DNA of 64,000 bases from positions 1-64,000 of the forward strand of contig JAWKHI010000016.1 in assembly GCA_041394885.1 (NCBI GenBank), written 5' to 3'. Of this stretch, positions 18,763 to 27,697 are shown piece after piece. The notes under the pieces were generated by a model, which did not search any database, had not been told where the DNA came from, and worked only from the letters and a program-made list of their open reading frames with translations. The position numbers and the translations under genes are program-made. This DNA comes from DSOI01 sp041394885 (GTDB lineage Bacteria > Acidobacteriota > Terriglobia > Bryobacterales > Bryobacteraceae). The first letter of the stretch is position 1. Each line of letters begins with the position of its first letter.

Positions 18763-20252
18763 CGGGGCCGGACCGTATAAGAGAACGCGACCTCGCCGTT
18801 TGGATGCTCGGGCGTTTCATCCTTCTCGAGATAGGACCTGACATAGTCCACTTTTGCTTCATCCGCGGAGACCGTAACCCGAAGATATCCCGAATTGGGA
18901 AGTATGTCACCGGTGCGATAGGCCTCCCGGTTGAAGGCCGTATAGGTCGAGTCGGCCGGATTTGGCGTTTCCTGGTAGATCACACCGTCTTTCTCCTGCC
19001 GTGCAAAAAGATGGTCATGGCCCTGGAAGAATATCGTGACCTTATGTTTCACGAATAGCTGGTGGACGGGAAGCTCCCAACCTGGACGCATCTTATCGAA
19101 TTCCCATTCGCCATTCCTGTTCCGTCCGCCCCATTCGTACAGATCGGCAACTTCCACGGCGCCTCGCCCGGTGCCGAGTACGTGATGCGCAAATACGAAC
19201 TTGTATTTCGCCTTGCTGGTCTCGAGCGTCTTCTTCAGCCACCGATACTGCGCGTCCCCCATGGTGGCTGCCCAGCCGTCCCGGCGCCGTCCTCGGCCAC
19301 GATCGCCATTGTCGCGCTTGCGATTCCGGCCTTCGTTTCGCACGCCCTTGCGCTCCCGCCCGCCGCGTTGTCCACCACCCCCGCCGATTCCCGCGTCGAT
19401 CGGGACCGGTGAGTGCCAGTAGGGGTCCAGCGTGACGAACAGCGCATCACCCCATTCCCAGGCATAGTAATCGCGCGGCAGTCCGACAAACTCCACCGGT
19501 TCGGAATCGCCCGTATAGAAGCCGTCGGGGGCCGGCAGCGGATAGTAGAGGTTCCGTGCCCGGCCAGACAGTACGGCCACGCTATTCGGCGTGCCGTCAA
19601 GCATATGCTTCGCCGCCTGCTCATGATTTCCGTTCACCAGGAACAACGGAGCGGTGCGTCCGGCAATACCGAGAAAGGCGCGCTGATGTACGTACAAGTG
19701 GGACACGGTCCCGGCGTTTAACATGCCGCGGTTGTGCAACTGATCGACATTGAAATCGTCGCCGAGGGTGATGTAGAAATCGGGCCGATCCGCGGCGACG
19801 TGGTTCATGGTCCGCGTGTAGAGGTCGGGATGATACATGCGATTCAAACGCTCAGGGTGCGAGTCGCCCTGAACGCCGAAGGTGAATGTGCTGCCGGGGG
19901 CGCGTTGGGTGTGGAAGGTGTATTCGGGTCCGCCGTTGAGGCGGTAAAAGTAGGCGGTGTCGGGCTGGAGTCGGTCGACAAGGATCTCCACGGGCTGGTT
20001 CGCTTCGACGCGGACTGGCCTTGTCTTGTTCGTGTACACGCCGGCGCGCGTTCCGTATTCGAGCTGCAGCGCGCGGGTTTCCGGCGAGAGTACGCTGAGG
20101 GCGATGGAGCGCGCGGTCGGGCGGCCGAGTATCTGTGTGAGCGCGGAATGGGACGGGTCTTGCGCGCGTTCCCGGCGGCGCTGGGCAAGCGAGCTTGCCG
20201 ACCACGCCAACAGGACGGCCGCCGCCAGTAGGGCTTGCTTGCGAGGTTGCAT
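18759..20252 (-). CDS. Secreted calcineurin-like metallophosphoesterase (purple acid phosphatase type)
   Basis: The 497-residue protein has a signal peptide ending ASSLAQ. Residues 35-115 form a fibronectin-like N-terminal purple-acid-phosphatase domain. The dimetal catalytic domain follows with, in order, GVQGDSHPE, TLGDDFNVD, VNGNHEQA, FAHHVLG and FFQGHDHLFA, which supply the expected Asp, Asn and His ligands. Between the third and fourth motifs (about residues 285-330) there is a low-complexity insert of Gly, Arg, Asn and Asp (for example RGGRERKGVRNEGRNRKRD) that is not part of the fold. It is predicted to hydrolyse phosphomono- or diesters outside the cytoplasm. The gene overlaps the truncated paralogue by 4 bases. 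Confidence 0.87.
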   Translation of the reverse strand: MQPRKQALLAAAVLLAWSASSLAQRRRERAQDPSHSALTQILGRPTARSIALSVLSPETRALQLEYGTRAGVYTNKTRPVRVEANQPVEILVDRLQPDTAYFYRLNGGPEYTFHTQRAPGSTFTFGVQGDSHPERLNRMYHPDLYTRTMNHVAADRPDFYITLGDDFNVDQLHNRGMLNAGTVSHLYVHQRAFLGIAGRTAPLFLVNGNHEQAAKHMLDGTPNSVAVLSGRARNLYYPLPAPDGFYTGDSEPVEFVGLPRDYYAWEWGDALFVTLDPYWHSPVPIDAGIGGGGGQRGGRERKGVRNEGRNRKRDNGDRGRGRRRDGWAATMGDAQYRWLKKTLETSKAKYKFVFAHHVLGTGRGAVEVADLYEWGGRNRNGEWEFDKMRPGWELPVHQLFVKHKVTIFFQGHDHLFARQEKDGVIYQETPNPADSTYTAFNREAYRTGDILPNSGYLRVTVSADEAKVDYVRSYLEKDETPEHPNGEVAFSYTVRPR

Positions 20253-20324
20253 TTCGGTTGTGTCCCGGGTTGAACCCTGTCAAATTGGCTGAGTTTCGGT
20301 TATTGGCCGGGGCTGCGGACGTCC

Positions 20325-21491
20325 TTACGCGCCAACCCTGTACTTCCTCACCAGCTCCGGGTCCGGATCGATCCCGATCCCCGGTTTCACTGGCGGCGCG
20401 ATGTAGCCCTCCTTTACCGGGAACAGGGGCAGCGCCGGGTTGTACTTGCTCGTCACGCCGGGATAGGTTTCCATGATCAAGGCGTTCGGCGTCGCGGCCA
20501 GCAGGTGCACGGCCATGAACGGATCGCCGTGGGGCGAAACGGGAATGTGATTCGCCGAGGCGAGCGCGGCGATCTTGCGGTATTCGGTGATCCCGCCGGA
20601 CCACACCGTGTCGAGATTGAGAATGTCGGCGGACCTCGCCTCGATCAGTTCCCGCGCCCCCCACCGGGTGAATTCATTCTCTCCCGCCGTGATCGGGATA
20701 TCGAGCGCCTGCTTCACTTCGGCGCATCCCTTGAAATCGTCGGGTTCCACCGGCTCTTCAAACCAGAACAAATCGTACTTTTCCACCATGCGCCCGAATC
20801 GGATGGCGTCGTAAGCATTCCAGGCGTTGTTGGCGTCGATCAGCACGTCCACGTTGTTGCCCACCGTCTCGCGCACCACGCGGACGCGCTCGGCATCTTC
20901 ACGCATCGGTCCCCAACCCACCTTCATCTTCACCGCGCGGAAGCCTTCGGCCACGTAGCCTTCCATTTCCGCCGCCAGTTCTTTGTGACCCTTGCCCTCC
21001 TCGTAGTAGCCGCCGGCGGCGTAGACGCGGATCTTCTCCGTATAAGCGCCCAACACCTGATAGACGGGCATGTCGAGGGCCTTGCCCACAATGTCCCAGA
21101 GCGCGATGTCGACGCTGCCCATGGCGCGGATGTATTCGCCTTTGGCCACAGGCTTGCGGTTGTGGCGGTACATGCGATCCCACAAGCGCTCGATGTGAAA
21201 GGGGTTCTCTCCACGGATGCGCGGCAGCAGTTCGCGCTCGATGATGTCGCCGCGTTCGAGCGTGCTGCGGCCGACGATGCCGCCATCGGTTTGGATCTCG
21301 AGGAGGTTCATGCCGGGTGCGCCGCCGCCGCTCTCGATGATCGAGTTGCGTTTGCGGGGCGTTTTGCCGGGGAAGCGCATCCGCAGCACGCTCATGCCGG
21401 TGATCTTCAATTTGGGAGGAGCGGCGAGCAGGGGAACGCTCTGAACCGCCGAAGCCGCGAGGGCCGATCGCAGGAAGTGGCGCCGAAACAT
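20325..21491 (-). CDS. Mandelate racemase/muconate lactonizing enzyme-family protein, exported
   Basis: The 388-residue protein has an RR-containing export signal (MFRRHFLRSALAASA). The enolase-superfamily active site is complete: the catalytic KxK in RAVKMKVGWG near residue 190, metal ligands Asp in LIDANNAWN, Glu in FWFEEPVEPDD and Glu in TAGENEF, and a C-terminal His in PVSPHGDPF. This arrangement fits acid-sugar dehydratases, cycloisomerases or epimerases; the substrate cannot be fixed from sequence. It heads a leftward gene run with the phosphatase, the second enolase-superfamily gene and the receptor. The divergent isomerase gene starts only 37 bases away, so the two directions share a promoter region. 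Confidence 0.87.
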   Translation of the reverse strand: MFRRHFLRSALAASAVQSVPLLAAPPKLKITGMSVLRMRFPGKTPRKRNSIIESGGGAPGMNLLEIQTDGGIVGRSTLERGDIIERELLPRIRGENPFHIERLWDRMYRHNRKPVAKGEYIRAMGSVDIALWDIVGKALDMPVYQVLGAYTEKIRVYAAGGYYEEGKGHKELAAEMEGYVAEGFRAVKMKVGWGPMREDAERVRVVRETVGNNVDVLIDANNAWNAYDAIRFGRMVEKYDLFWFEEPVEPDDFKGCAEVKQALDIPITAGENEFTRWGARELIEARSADILNLDTVWSGGITEYRKIAALASANHIPVSPHGDPFMAVHLLAATPNALIMETYPGVTSKYNPALPLFPVKEGYIAPPVKPGIGIDPDPELVRKYRVGA

Positions 21492-21528
21492 GACGCTATT
21501 CTTTCATACCGGGAGTACACTAACATTG

Positions 21529-22392
21529 ATGCGAACCCTCACCCGTCGCCATGTACTTGCGGCCGCCGCAGCCGTGCCGGCTCTCCAGGCCAAACCGCTC
21601 ACCACCATCGGCGTGCAGCTCTACACGGTCCGTTCCGTGTTGGGCGAAAAACCGCTCGAGATTCTGAAGGCGATCGAGCAGATCGGCTTCCAGGAAGTGG
21701 AGGCCGTGCGCGCCAGTCTCCCGCAAATCTGGGACGCACTGAAGCAGACCGCGCTCAAGCCGGTGAGCGTCCACCTCGACACGCCGCTTTTCACGCAAAA
21801 GCTCGCCGAACTGCCGGCAGCCATTGACGACGTGGCCAAGAAGGGTTTCCGCTATGCGGTGTGTCCCTACGTGGCGCCCGGCGACCGCGGGGCGGACCTT
21901 CCCACGCGCATCGAAAACATGAAAAAGCTGGGCGCGTCGCTCACCAAGGCGGGCGAAAAGTGCCGCGCCGCCGGCCTCACACTCGCGTATCACAATCACG
22001 CGTTCGAATTCGAGCCGGCCGGGGGCGGGCGTACTCTGCTCGACATCCTGATGGCAGAGTCAGACCCGAGGCTGGTGCACCTGGAAATGGACATCATGTG
22101 GGTGGCGGTGGGTGGCGGCGACGCCGTGAAGCTGCTGAGCCAATACAAGGGTAGGGTGCCGCTGATGCACGTAAAAGACGTCCACACCGGCGTGCCTGTG
22201 CAATACAACGAACGGATTCCACGGGACAAGTTCGCCGAAGCGGGCCAAGGTACGGTGAAGATCCCGGCGGTGCTGAGCGCGGCGCGGAAGCTGGGTGTGA
22301 AGCATTTCTTCGTGGAGCAGGATCAGACGCCGGGCGATCCGCTGGCCAGTCTCCGCATCAGCTACGGTTACTTGAGCAAGCTGAGCGTATAG
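21529..22392 (+). CDS. Sugar phosphate isomerase/epimerase-like TIM-barrel protein, exported
   Basis: I chose ATG 21529 rather than 21490, because the latter overlaps the start codon of the divergent gene. The 287-residue product has a twin-arginine-like signal (TRRHVLAAAAAVPAL). The AP-endonuclease-2 TIM barrel follows, beginning GVQLYTVRSVLGE. Metal-binding positions are visible in YHNHAFEFE, LEMDIMW and VKHFFVEQDQTPGDPLASL. This is the IolE/IolH-like exported epimerase group common in Bryobacterales; the substrate is unknown. It is followed 18 bases later by a second TIM-barrel gene. Confidence 0.85.
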   Translation: MRTLTRRHVLAAAAAVPALQAKPLTTIGVQLYTVRSVLGEKPLEILKAIEQIGFQEVEAVRASLPQIWDALKQTALKPVSVHLDTPLFTQKLAELPAAIDDVAKKGFRYAVCPYVAPGDRGADLPTRIENMKKLGASLTKAGEKCRAAGLTLAYHNHAFEFEPAGGGRTLLDILMAESDPRLVHLEMDIMWVAVGGGDAVKLLSQYKGRVPLMHVKDVHTGVPVQYNERIPRDKFAEAGQGTVKIPAVLSAARKLGVKHFFVEQDQTPGDPLASLRISYGYLSKLSV

Positions 22393-22410
22393 GTTGGAAG
22401 GAACACCGCT

Positions 22411-23478
22411 ATGACGACACGGCGAGATCTCATTCGCGCGGCAGCGGCGCTCGTGCCCGCGGCGGCTCTGGCTCCCACGGCGGCGGCAGCACCCAAGGTT
22501 CTGAAGAACATGGGTTCGGCGGGCCCTGGGCTGACGGCCCGGATTCGCGCCACCCAAGCCGCCGGCAAGAAGTGGGACATCGTCGAGTACTGTCATGAGA
22601 AGGGCCTGGGCGGCGCGCACACGTCTCTGCGCGGCGAAGTAGATCCCGGTGAGATGAAGGCGCTCCGCGATCAGGTCAACAAGTACGATATGCGGCTCAC
22701 GGTTGGGCTGCGCACCGCGCGCGCCGACAGCGAACTCGGAGCCTATGAGGCCGCCGTGAAGGCGTGCTCGGAGATGGACGGACGCGTGGTGTGCGTGCAC
22801 GATCCGTTCTCGGGGCGCCGTTACGAGCAATTCAAATCCGCCGCGGAGTTTCACACGTTCGACACCGCGTGCAAGGCGGCGGTTCGCCGCGTTGAGCCGA
22901 TTTTGCGGAAGTACAAGATGCCGCTGGCGATCGAGAATCACAAGGGCTGGCGGTCCCAGGAGCTGGTGGATTGGGTGAAGTCCACCGGCAGCGAGTATGT
23001 CGGCGTCTGCATGGACATGGTCAACAATGTTTCGCTGATCGAGACGCCGATGCAGACCATCGAAACTCTGGCGCCGTACACGATTTTCGTGAGCTTCAAG
23101 GATATCGGCGTCGATTTCTATGACCAGGGTCTACTGCTCTCGGAGGTGCCATTGGGCGAAGGACACATGGATCTGCCGTCGTTCGTGGCGATGATGCAGA
23201 AGCGCAATCCGAAGATGCTGTTCCAACTGGAAATGCTGACGCGCGATCCGCTGAAGGTGCCGATCTTCACCGAGCAGTACTGGAAGATCTACGACGACAA
23301 GAGCCCGGTGCCGCCGCGTGACTTGGCGATGCTGATCGAATGGGTCCGCTCCCACCCGCCGCGGAGTCCGCTGCCGAGGACGTCCGGGTTGACGCCGGAA
23401 CAGGTGCTCGCGCTCGAGGACGATCTGAATGACCGCAGTATCGCGTATGCGCGGGCGCATCTGCCGTCGCTGGCTTAA
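22411..23478 (+). CDS. Second exported TIM-barrel isomerase/epimerase-like protein
   Basis: The product has 355 residues with a Tat-like signal (TTRRDLIRAAAALVPAAAL). The barrel is of the sugar phosphate isomerase/epimerase family: LAIENHKGW and YVGVCMDMVNN supply the usual metal ligands, and VSFKDIGVDFYDQG and MLFQLEMLTRDP the later ones. The C-terminal 60 residues extend beyond the barrel (SGLTPEQVLALEDD). It lies in the same run as the preceding isomerase and forms with it the rightward arm of the locus whose leftward arm holds the dehydratases and the TonB receptor. A shared role in sugar-acid or polyol turnover is inference. Confidence 0.83.
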   Translation: MTTRRDLIRAAAALVPAAALAPTAAAAPKVLKNMGSAGPGLTARIRATQAAGKKWDIVEYCHEKGLGGAHTSLRGEVDPGEMKALRDQVNKYDMRLTVGLRTARADSELGAYEAAVKACSEMDGRVVCVHDPFSGRRYEQFKSAAEFHTFDTACKAAVRRVEPILRKYKMPLAIENHKGWRSQELVDWVKSTGSEYVGVCMDMVNNVSLIETPMQTIETLAPYTIFVSFKDIGVDFYDQGLLLSEVPLGEGHMDLPSFVAMMQKRNPKMLFQLEMLTRDPLKVPIFTEQYWKIYDDKSPVPPRDLAMLIEWVRSHPPRSPLPRTSGLTPEQVLALEDDLNDRSIAYARAHLPSLA

Positions 23479-23554
23479 GTTGGCTGAGCTGGGAATGGGC
23501 AAAGGTGTCGGCCGGGCCTTGGGATTGGGTCGCACTGGAATTAGACCGCTCCCG

Positions 23555-23884
23555 TCAGTCGAGGATCGTCGACAATTTTGCCAGCACCTCGTCGATGATG
23601 AAGTCCGGCAACCGCTCGACGAACCGGGCCTCGCGATTTTGGAGGTCAAGCACTCGGGGTTGGTTGCAGAGGATCACGCCCTGGGTGCGCGTGCCGGCGC
23701 CGTCTAGCGAAACTGCGAACCCGGCGTGACGGGCGAAGGATCCGCCCTGGGTGATCGGACAGACGAGCGGAGTTCCCAAGGCGTTGAATGGCTCTCGGGC
23801 AACCACGACCACGTACCGCGCGCCCGCCTGTTCACGGCCCTGGATGGGGTTGAGGTCGACGTGGTAGATGTCGCCGCGATCCAA
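23555..23884 (-). CDS. MazF/PemK-family endoribonuclease toxin
   Basis: The product has 109 residues, the usual size of MazF. Family motifs are MDRGDIYHVDLNPIQGREQ at the N-terminus, then a PLVCPIT strand, and QPRVLDLQNREARFVERLP near the C-terminus. The toxin cuts mRNA at short sequences. It follows the antitoxin gene by 3 bases on the same strand, the normal order for such modules. The toxin looks complete. Confidence 0.88.
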   Translation of the reverse strand: MDRGDIYHVDLNPIQGREQAGARYVVVVAREPFNALGTPLVCPITQGGSFARHAGFAVSLDGAGTRTQGVILCNQPRVLDLQNREARFVERLPDFIIDEVLAKLSTILD

Positions 23885-23887
23885 GAG

Positions 23888-24118
23888 TCAGATTGCCTCG
23901 CGCCCGGCTGCCGCAGCAGCGGTCCAGTCTTGATCTTCGGACGACGCCGGCGCGCTAGGGTCGCAGGCGGCGAGAAGCTGGTCGAGCGAATACTGCCTTC
24001 TGCGGGGCGGGCGAACGTCGGCGAGTTGCTTAAGCCAGGCTTCCAGGCTGAGACCGAGCGCGGCGGCTTTCGCTTCGAGAGCTGCGTGTTGTTGGTCTGG
24101 AATTTCGATGGTTTTCAT
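23888..24118 (-). CDS. Putative antitoxin of the MazEF-like module
   Basis: The small 76-residue protein starts MKTIEIPDQQHAALEAKAAALG, a ribbon-helix-helix-like N-terminus that would bind DNA. The acidic C-terminal tail (DPSAPASSEDQDW) is of the kind that neutralises a MazF toxin. It immediately precedes the toxin gene. The family name (MazE, ChpI or similar) is assigned by position more than by sequence. Confidence 0.72.
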   Translation of the reverse strand: MKTIEIPDQQHAALEAKAAALGLSLEAWLKQLADVRPPRRRQYSLDQLLAACDPSAPASSEDQDWTAAAAAGREAI

Positions 24119-24128
24119 TTCGCTGTAC

Positions 24129-24455
24129 TCATTTTCCGGGACCGAGAATTCCGAGGAACGAATTGACGATACGGCTTAGGATTCGGTCGATGCTCACCGC
24201 GCGGGCAATAGCGAGGTAGTGGAGGACGACGAGCCATTCGGCCCTGACTTTGCGGCCTTCCCGGAGGGCGTCGTAGTATTCGACGCGCAGGTCGCCGATA
24301 CCGACCACGAGATTGACGATGGGACCGCCGACGAAGGGCACTACGACCGAAGCGATACCGAGGTCAAAAACGAGGTAGTTGCCGCCGGTTGTTAGTAGTT
24401 CAGCAGCGGAGGCAACAGTTCTGGCAAGGGGGAAGTCGGCCGCACGGCGATTCAT
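24129..24455 (-). CDS. Small hydrophobic protein of unknown function
   Basis: The product has 108 residues with a hydrophobic central stretch (FDLGIASVVVPFVGGPIVNLVVG) that could span the membrane once, and a basic, Leu-rich C-terminal half (SIDRILSRIVNSFLGILG). No named family is recognised. It overlaps the upstream PadR regulator gene by 4 bases, so the two are a unit; a membrane protein controlled by, or acting with, the PadR repressor is typical of such pairs. Confidence 0.6.
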   Translation of the reverse strand: MNRRAADFPLARTVASAAELLTTGGNYLVFDLGIASVVVPFVGGPIVNLVVGIGDLRVEYYDALREGRKVRAEWLVVLHYLAIARAVSIDRILSRIVNSFLGILGPGK

Positions 24456-24766
24456 CCGCCTACCTCCAGCGCAAGCGCCGATTCGGCCATGGCGTAGGCG
24501 CGCAGGACACGGATGCCGTAACCGCTGGCGTTGTAGAGCCGCCGGGGAATGCCGATTTCGGGCGCGGGCCGGGGCTCTTCGTGCGATTCGACGAGACCCT
24601 TTTTGGACATCCGTTGCAGCGTGACGTAGATCGATCCGCGCTTCAGACGGCCGGCAGAGGCTTCGATCAATTCGAGTCCGAACATCTCATTGCCGCCTTC
24701 AAGGAGGAGTTCTAGAATGATGCGCTCGGTGGCCGGGAGCGGCGGCAACGTTTCGTGGTCCGACAT
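24452..24766 (-). CDS. PadR-family transcriptional regulator
   Basis: The 104-residue protein is essentially one winged-helix domain. Recognisable elements are ATERIILELLLEGGNEMFG, the recognition helix GSIYVTLQRMSKKG and the wing (PRRLYNASGYG). It lacks the long C-terminal dimerisation helices of PadR-s1 proteins, so it is the short form. The target is probably its own two-gene operon with the downstream small hydrophobic protein. Confidence 0.83.
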   Translation of the reverse strand: MSDHETLPPLPATERIILELLLEGGNEMFGLELIEASAGRLKRGSIYVTLQRMSKKGLVESHEEPRPAPEIGIPRRLYNASGYGIRVLRAYAMAESALALEVGG

Positions 24767-24918
24767 ACGGACATGCTATCAGAGTCCACTCTTACATTCA
24801 ACAAGATTCGGTATGGCAGCCTTCCGATGAGGTCGCTCCCGGGTCGCGCCGCCGCAGAAATGCCCGCGAGCAACTCCGGCCGAACCCGCTCCGAACACCG
24901 CGCGAACCAGCCGCCCGA

Positions 24919-26235
24919 TCAGCCCCGCGTCAGGACCTTGGTGATGTCGTTATAGAGAACGAAGACCACCAGCATCATCAGGAACACGAAGCCGAACTTC
25001 ATCACGTTTTCCTTGAACTGCAGGCTCAGGTCCCGGCGATAGAGCATCTCGATAAGCAGCAGCAGGATCATACCGCCGTCGAGGATCGGGATCGGAAGCA
25101 GGTTGAGCACGGCTAGGTTCAGGCTCACCACCGACATCAGGTCCAGAAACGCGGCCGGCCCTTCCTTGGCGGCTTCGCCGGAAATCTGCGCGATGCGGAT
25201 GGGCCCCTCCAGCGACTTGGCCGACATCCGCTGTTCGACGATCCCCTTGATCATCTGGAAGATAAGTGTGGCGCTCTTGAGGTTCCGGCTCACCGACTCG
25301 GTGAGCGCTTCGCCGAATCCGAGTTTCACGTAGGTGACTCGCGGCTGCAGCGCGACGCCGATCATCCACGCTTTCGATTGATCATCGAGCGTCTTTTCGG
25401 TGGGCGTGACGGTGACTGTCTGTTCCTTGCCGTCGCGCAGGAAGGCCACTTCCACCGGCGCGCCCTTGCTCGCCTTGATCACTTCCCGCAGGCGATAGGC
25501 CGAGCGGATGGGAATTCCATTGACGCTCACCATCATGTCACCGCCGCGAAGCCCTTGCCGCTCGGCATCCATGCCGGGCTCCACGCCGCTGATCATCACG
25601 TCGGATTGTTCGGCCCATCCAAGGGTGCCGATCCCGTTGCGCTCGTCGAGTTTGGGTGTGACGGTGAGATTGATTTCCTTACCGTCGCGCAGCACGGTAA
25701 CCGGAATCTGGCGATTGGCGCTAGCGATCTCTTTCAATAGGATGTCTTCCCAGGTGGGATTGTTCTGGCCGTCGAACGCGATCACGCGGTCGCCTTCGCG
25801 CAGACCCGCAGCCGCGGCGGCGGAATCGGCCAGCACAACGCCGATGGTGCCGGGCTGGCTGCTATCGGGCAGCTTGGGATACTTCACCATATAGAGACCG
25901 GTGAGCAGCGCCACCGCCAGCACGATGTTCATGAAAGGTCCGGCGAAGGCAATAATCAACCTTTGCCAGCGCGGTTTGTTGAGGAACGAGCGCGGGTCGT
26001 CCGATTGCGGATCGCCGGGTTGCTCGCCGGCCATCTTGACGTAACCGCCGAACAGGATCGCCGAGATGCGGAAGTCGGTTTCGCCGCGCCGGAACCCGAT
26101 CAGCCGCGGACCGAACCCGAAGCTGAACGCCTCCACCTTCACGTCGAAGTAGCGCGCCGCCCAATAATGCCCCAGTTCGTGGATCATGATCATGACCCCG
26201 ATCAGGACGAGCATCCACCATAGGCTGTGCAACAT
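24919..26235 (-). CDS. rseP: RseP-type site-2 zinc metalloprotease
   Basis: The 438-residue protein has the zinc motif HELGH in MIHELGHYWAARYF at the end of the first membrane helix and the third ligand in NLLPIPILDGG near residue 385. Two PDZ domains lie between, with GLREGDRVIAFDG and GLRGGDMMVSVNG. The protein cuts membrane-anchored anti-sigma factors after a first cleavage and so controls envelope-stress responses; it also clears signal-peptide remnants. It lies 37 bases downstream of dxr on the same strand, the conserved order dxr-rseP. Confidence 0.94.
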   Translation of the reverse strand: MLHSLWWMLVLIGVMIMIHELGHYWAARYFDVKVEAFSFGFGPRLIGFRRGETDFRISAILFGGYVKMAGEQPGDPQSDDPRSFLNKPRWQRLIIAFAGPFMNIVLAVALLTGLYMVKYPKLPDSSQPGTIGVVLADSAAAAAGLREGDRVIAFDGQNNPTWEDILLKEIASANRQIPVTVLRDGKEINLTVTPKLDERNGIGTLGWAEQSDVMISGVEPGMDAERQGLRGGDMMVSVNGIPIRSAYRLREVIKASKGAPVEVAFLRDGKEQTVTVTPTEKTLDDQSKAWMIGVALQPRVTYVKLGFGEALTESVSRNLKSATLIFQMIKGIVEQRMSAKSLEGPIRIAQISGEAAKEGPAAFLDLMSVVSLNLAVLNLLPIPILDGGMILLLLIEMLYRRDLSLQFKENVMKFGFVFLMMLVVFVLYNDITKVLTRG

Positions 26236-26272
26236 GATCTCTATTTCCCTTCCGTTACGACGATCCCATCAT

Positions 26273-27466
26273 CTAGGACGCGGAGACGGTGCGTGACCGT
26301 TCCGAAAGAATCTTGCGCGCCGCGGCGCGGGATTCCGAGTCTACCGCTAGTATCTCATCCACCGAGCCCGGCGTTCGAACCGCCACGCGGGTGAGGGTTT
26401 CCTCTACAAGCTCGGCGATGCCCGGAAACGAAATCGCTCCCTGTAAGAATGCCTCCACGGCAATCTCATCGGCCGCGTTGAGCGTACACGCCGCAGTTCC
26501 ACCGGCGCGCAGAGCCTGATAGGCCAAGCCCAGCAGCGGGAACTTGTCCGGCTCGGGCGGGAAGAACTCGAGGGTGCGGGCGGCGGTCCAATCCATGCGC
26601 GGCACGGCGGCGGAGAGCCTGTCGGGCCATGTGAGGGCATATTGGATGGGCATCCGCATGTCCGTGGTGGACAGTTGCGCCATCACGCTGCCATCGTCGA
26701 ACTCTACCATCGCGTGGACGGAAGACTGCGGATGCACCACCACGTCCACTTCCCCCGGCGCGAGATCGAACAGACGGCAGGCTTCGATCACCTCGAGGCC
26801 TTTGTTCATCATCGTGGCCGAATCGATCGTGATGCGCGGACCCATCTTCCATGTTGGATGCCGCAAAGCCTGTTCTGGCGTCACGGCGGCAAGTTCTCGG
26901 GCGGGGGTATTGCGAAACGGGCCACCCGAGGCGGTCAGGATCAGGCGCGTGACCTCCTGGCGGGTTCCGCACCGGAAGCATTGATGAGCGCCGTTGTGCT
27001 CGCTGTCGACAGGAATGACCTCGGCGCCGGAGTCCCGGGCGGCTGCCATCACGAGGTCGCCGGAGGCGACCATGGTCTCTTTGTTGGCCAAACCGATGGA
27101 TTTTCCTACGCGCGCGGCCTGATAGGTGGCCTCGAGCCCGGCCACGCCGACAATGGCGGAAAGTACGAAATCCGTTTCCGTGGCGGTGGCTGCCTGGACT
27201 CGCGCACTGGAACCGATCTCGATTTGTGGCCAGTCCGAGCGTGGCATCGGAGAATCTTCCAAGTTCCGTATTAGACGCACGCGGGCGTCTTCCGTTTCTA
27301 GAATCGCAATCCGGGGACGAAATTCCAGTATCTGGAGAGCGAGGGTGTCGGTATTGGATCCGGCCGCTAAGGCGAAGATGTGGAAAAGATCAGGCTTGGC
27401 CCGGACGACATCGAGTGTGCTGGTTCCAATGGAACCCGTTGATCCTAAAAGCGTTATCGACTTCAT
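26273..27466 (-). CDS. dxr: 1-deoxy-D-xylulose 5-phosphate reductoisomerase
   Basis: The 397-residue enzyme converts DXP to 2-C-methyl-D-erythritol 4-phosphate with NADPH, the second step of the MEP isoprenoid pathway. The N-terminal NADPH motif is LGSTGSIGTSTLDVV. The metal and substrate region has IPVDSEHNGAHQC, with the metal-binding Asp and Glu, followed by SASGGPFRNTP-type sequence (TASGGPFRNT). The conserved WKMGPRITIDSATMMNKG is complete. The His-Gln stretch after EHN differs slightly from the usual EHSAIFQ. Its leader contains an unusual set of competing hairpins (27566-27638). Confidence 0.95.
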   Translation of the reverse strand: MKSITLLGSTGSIGTSTLDVVRAKPDLFHIFALAAGSNTDTLALQILEFRPRIAILETEDARVRLIRNLEDSPMPRSDWPQIEIGSSARVQAATATETDFVLSAIVGVAGLEATYQAARVGKSIGLANKETMVASGDLVMAAARDSGAEVIPVDSEHNGAHQCFRCGTRQEVTRLILTASGGPFRNTPARELAAVTPEQALRHPTWKMGPRITIDSATMMNKGLEVIEACRLFDLAPGEVDVVVHPQSSVHAMVEFDDGSVMAQLSTTDMRMPIQYALTWPDRLSAAVPRMDWTAARTLEFFPPEPDKFPLLGLAYQALRAGGTAACTLNAADEIAVEAFLQGAISFPGIAELVEETLTRVAVRTPGSVDEILAVDSESRAAARKILSERSRTVSAS

Positions 27467-27565
27467 TGCGAAGCTTCCGCTCGACTATCTTAGCACTGGT
27501 GGAAGGAAATTGCGATCATTGCCTCGCCCCTGTCTTCCGGGTTCACATGAGGAACCCCGAAGGGC

Positions 27566-27638
27566 GCCGGGGAGGAATTGCTTCAGGGGTCTATTAAAGT
27601 GAGGTTAGTCTCGCTTTGGTGGGAGTTGCCTCCCCGGC
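27566..27638 (-). promoter_or_regulatory. Nested inverted repeats in the dxr leader region
   Basis: GCCGGGGAGG (27566-27575) and CCTCCCCGGC (27629-27638) are perfect ten-base arms. Inside them AAAGTGAG (27596-27603) and CTCGCTTT (27610-27617) form a second stem with one wobble pair. On the leftward RNA the outer arm can instead fold locally as GGGAG-GCAA-CTCCC with a GNRA loop, so two folds compete. The element lies about 100 bases before dxr and 60 bases after the upstream gene's stop. It may be an attenuator, a terminator of the upstream gene or a structured leader. Confidence 0.5.
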
Positions 27639-27697
27639 TTACTTTCAATTCTAGGATATGATTTTGTGGATTGCAAGTGGGAATGACTAATTTTTTT

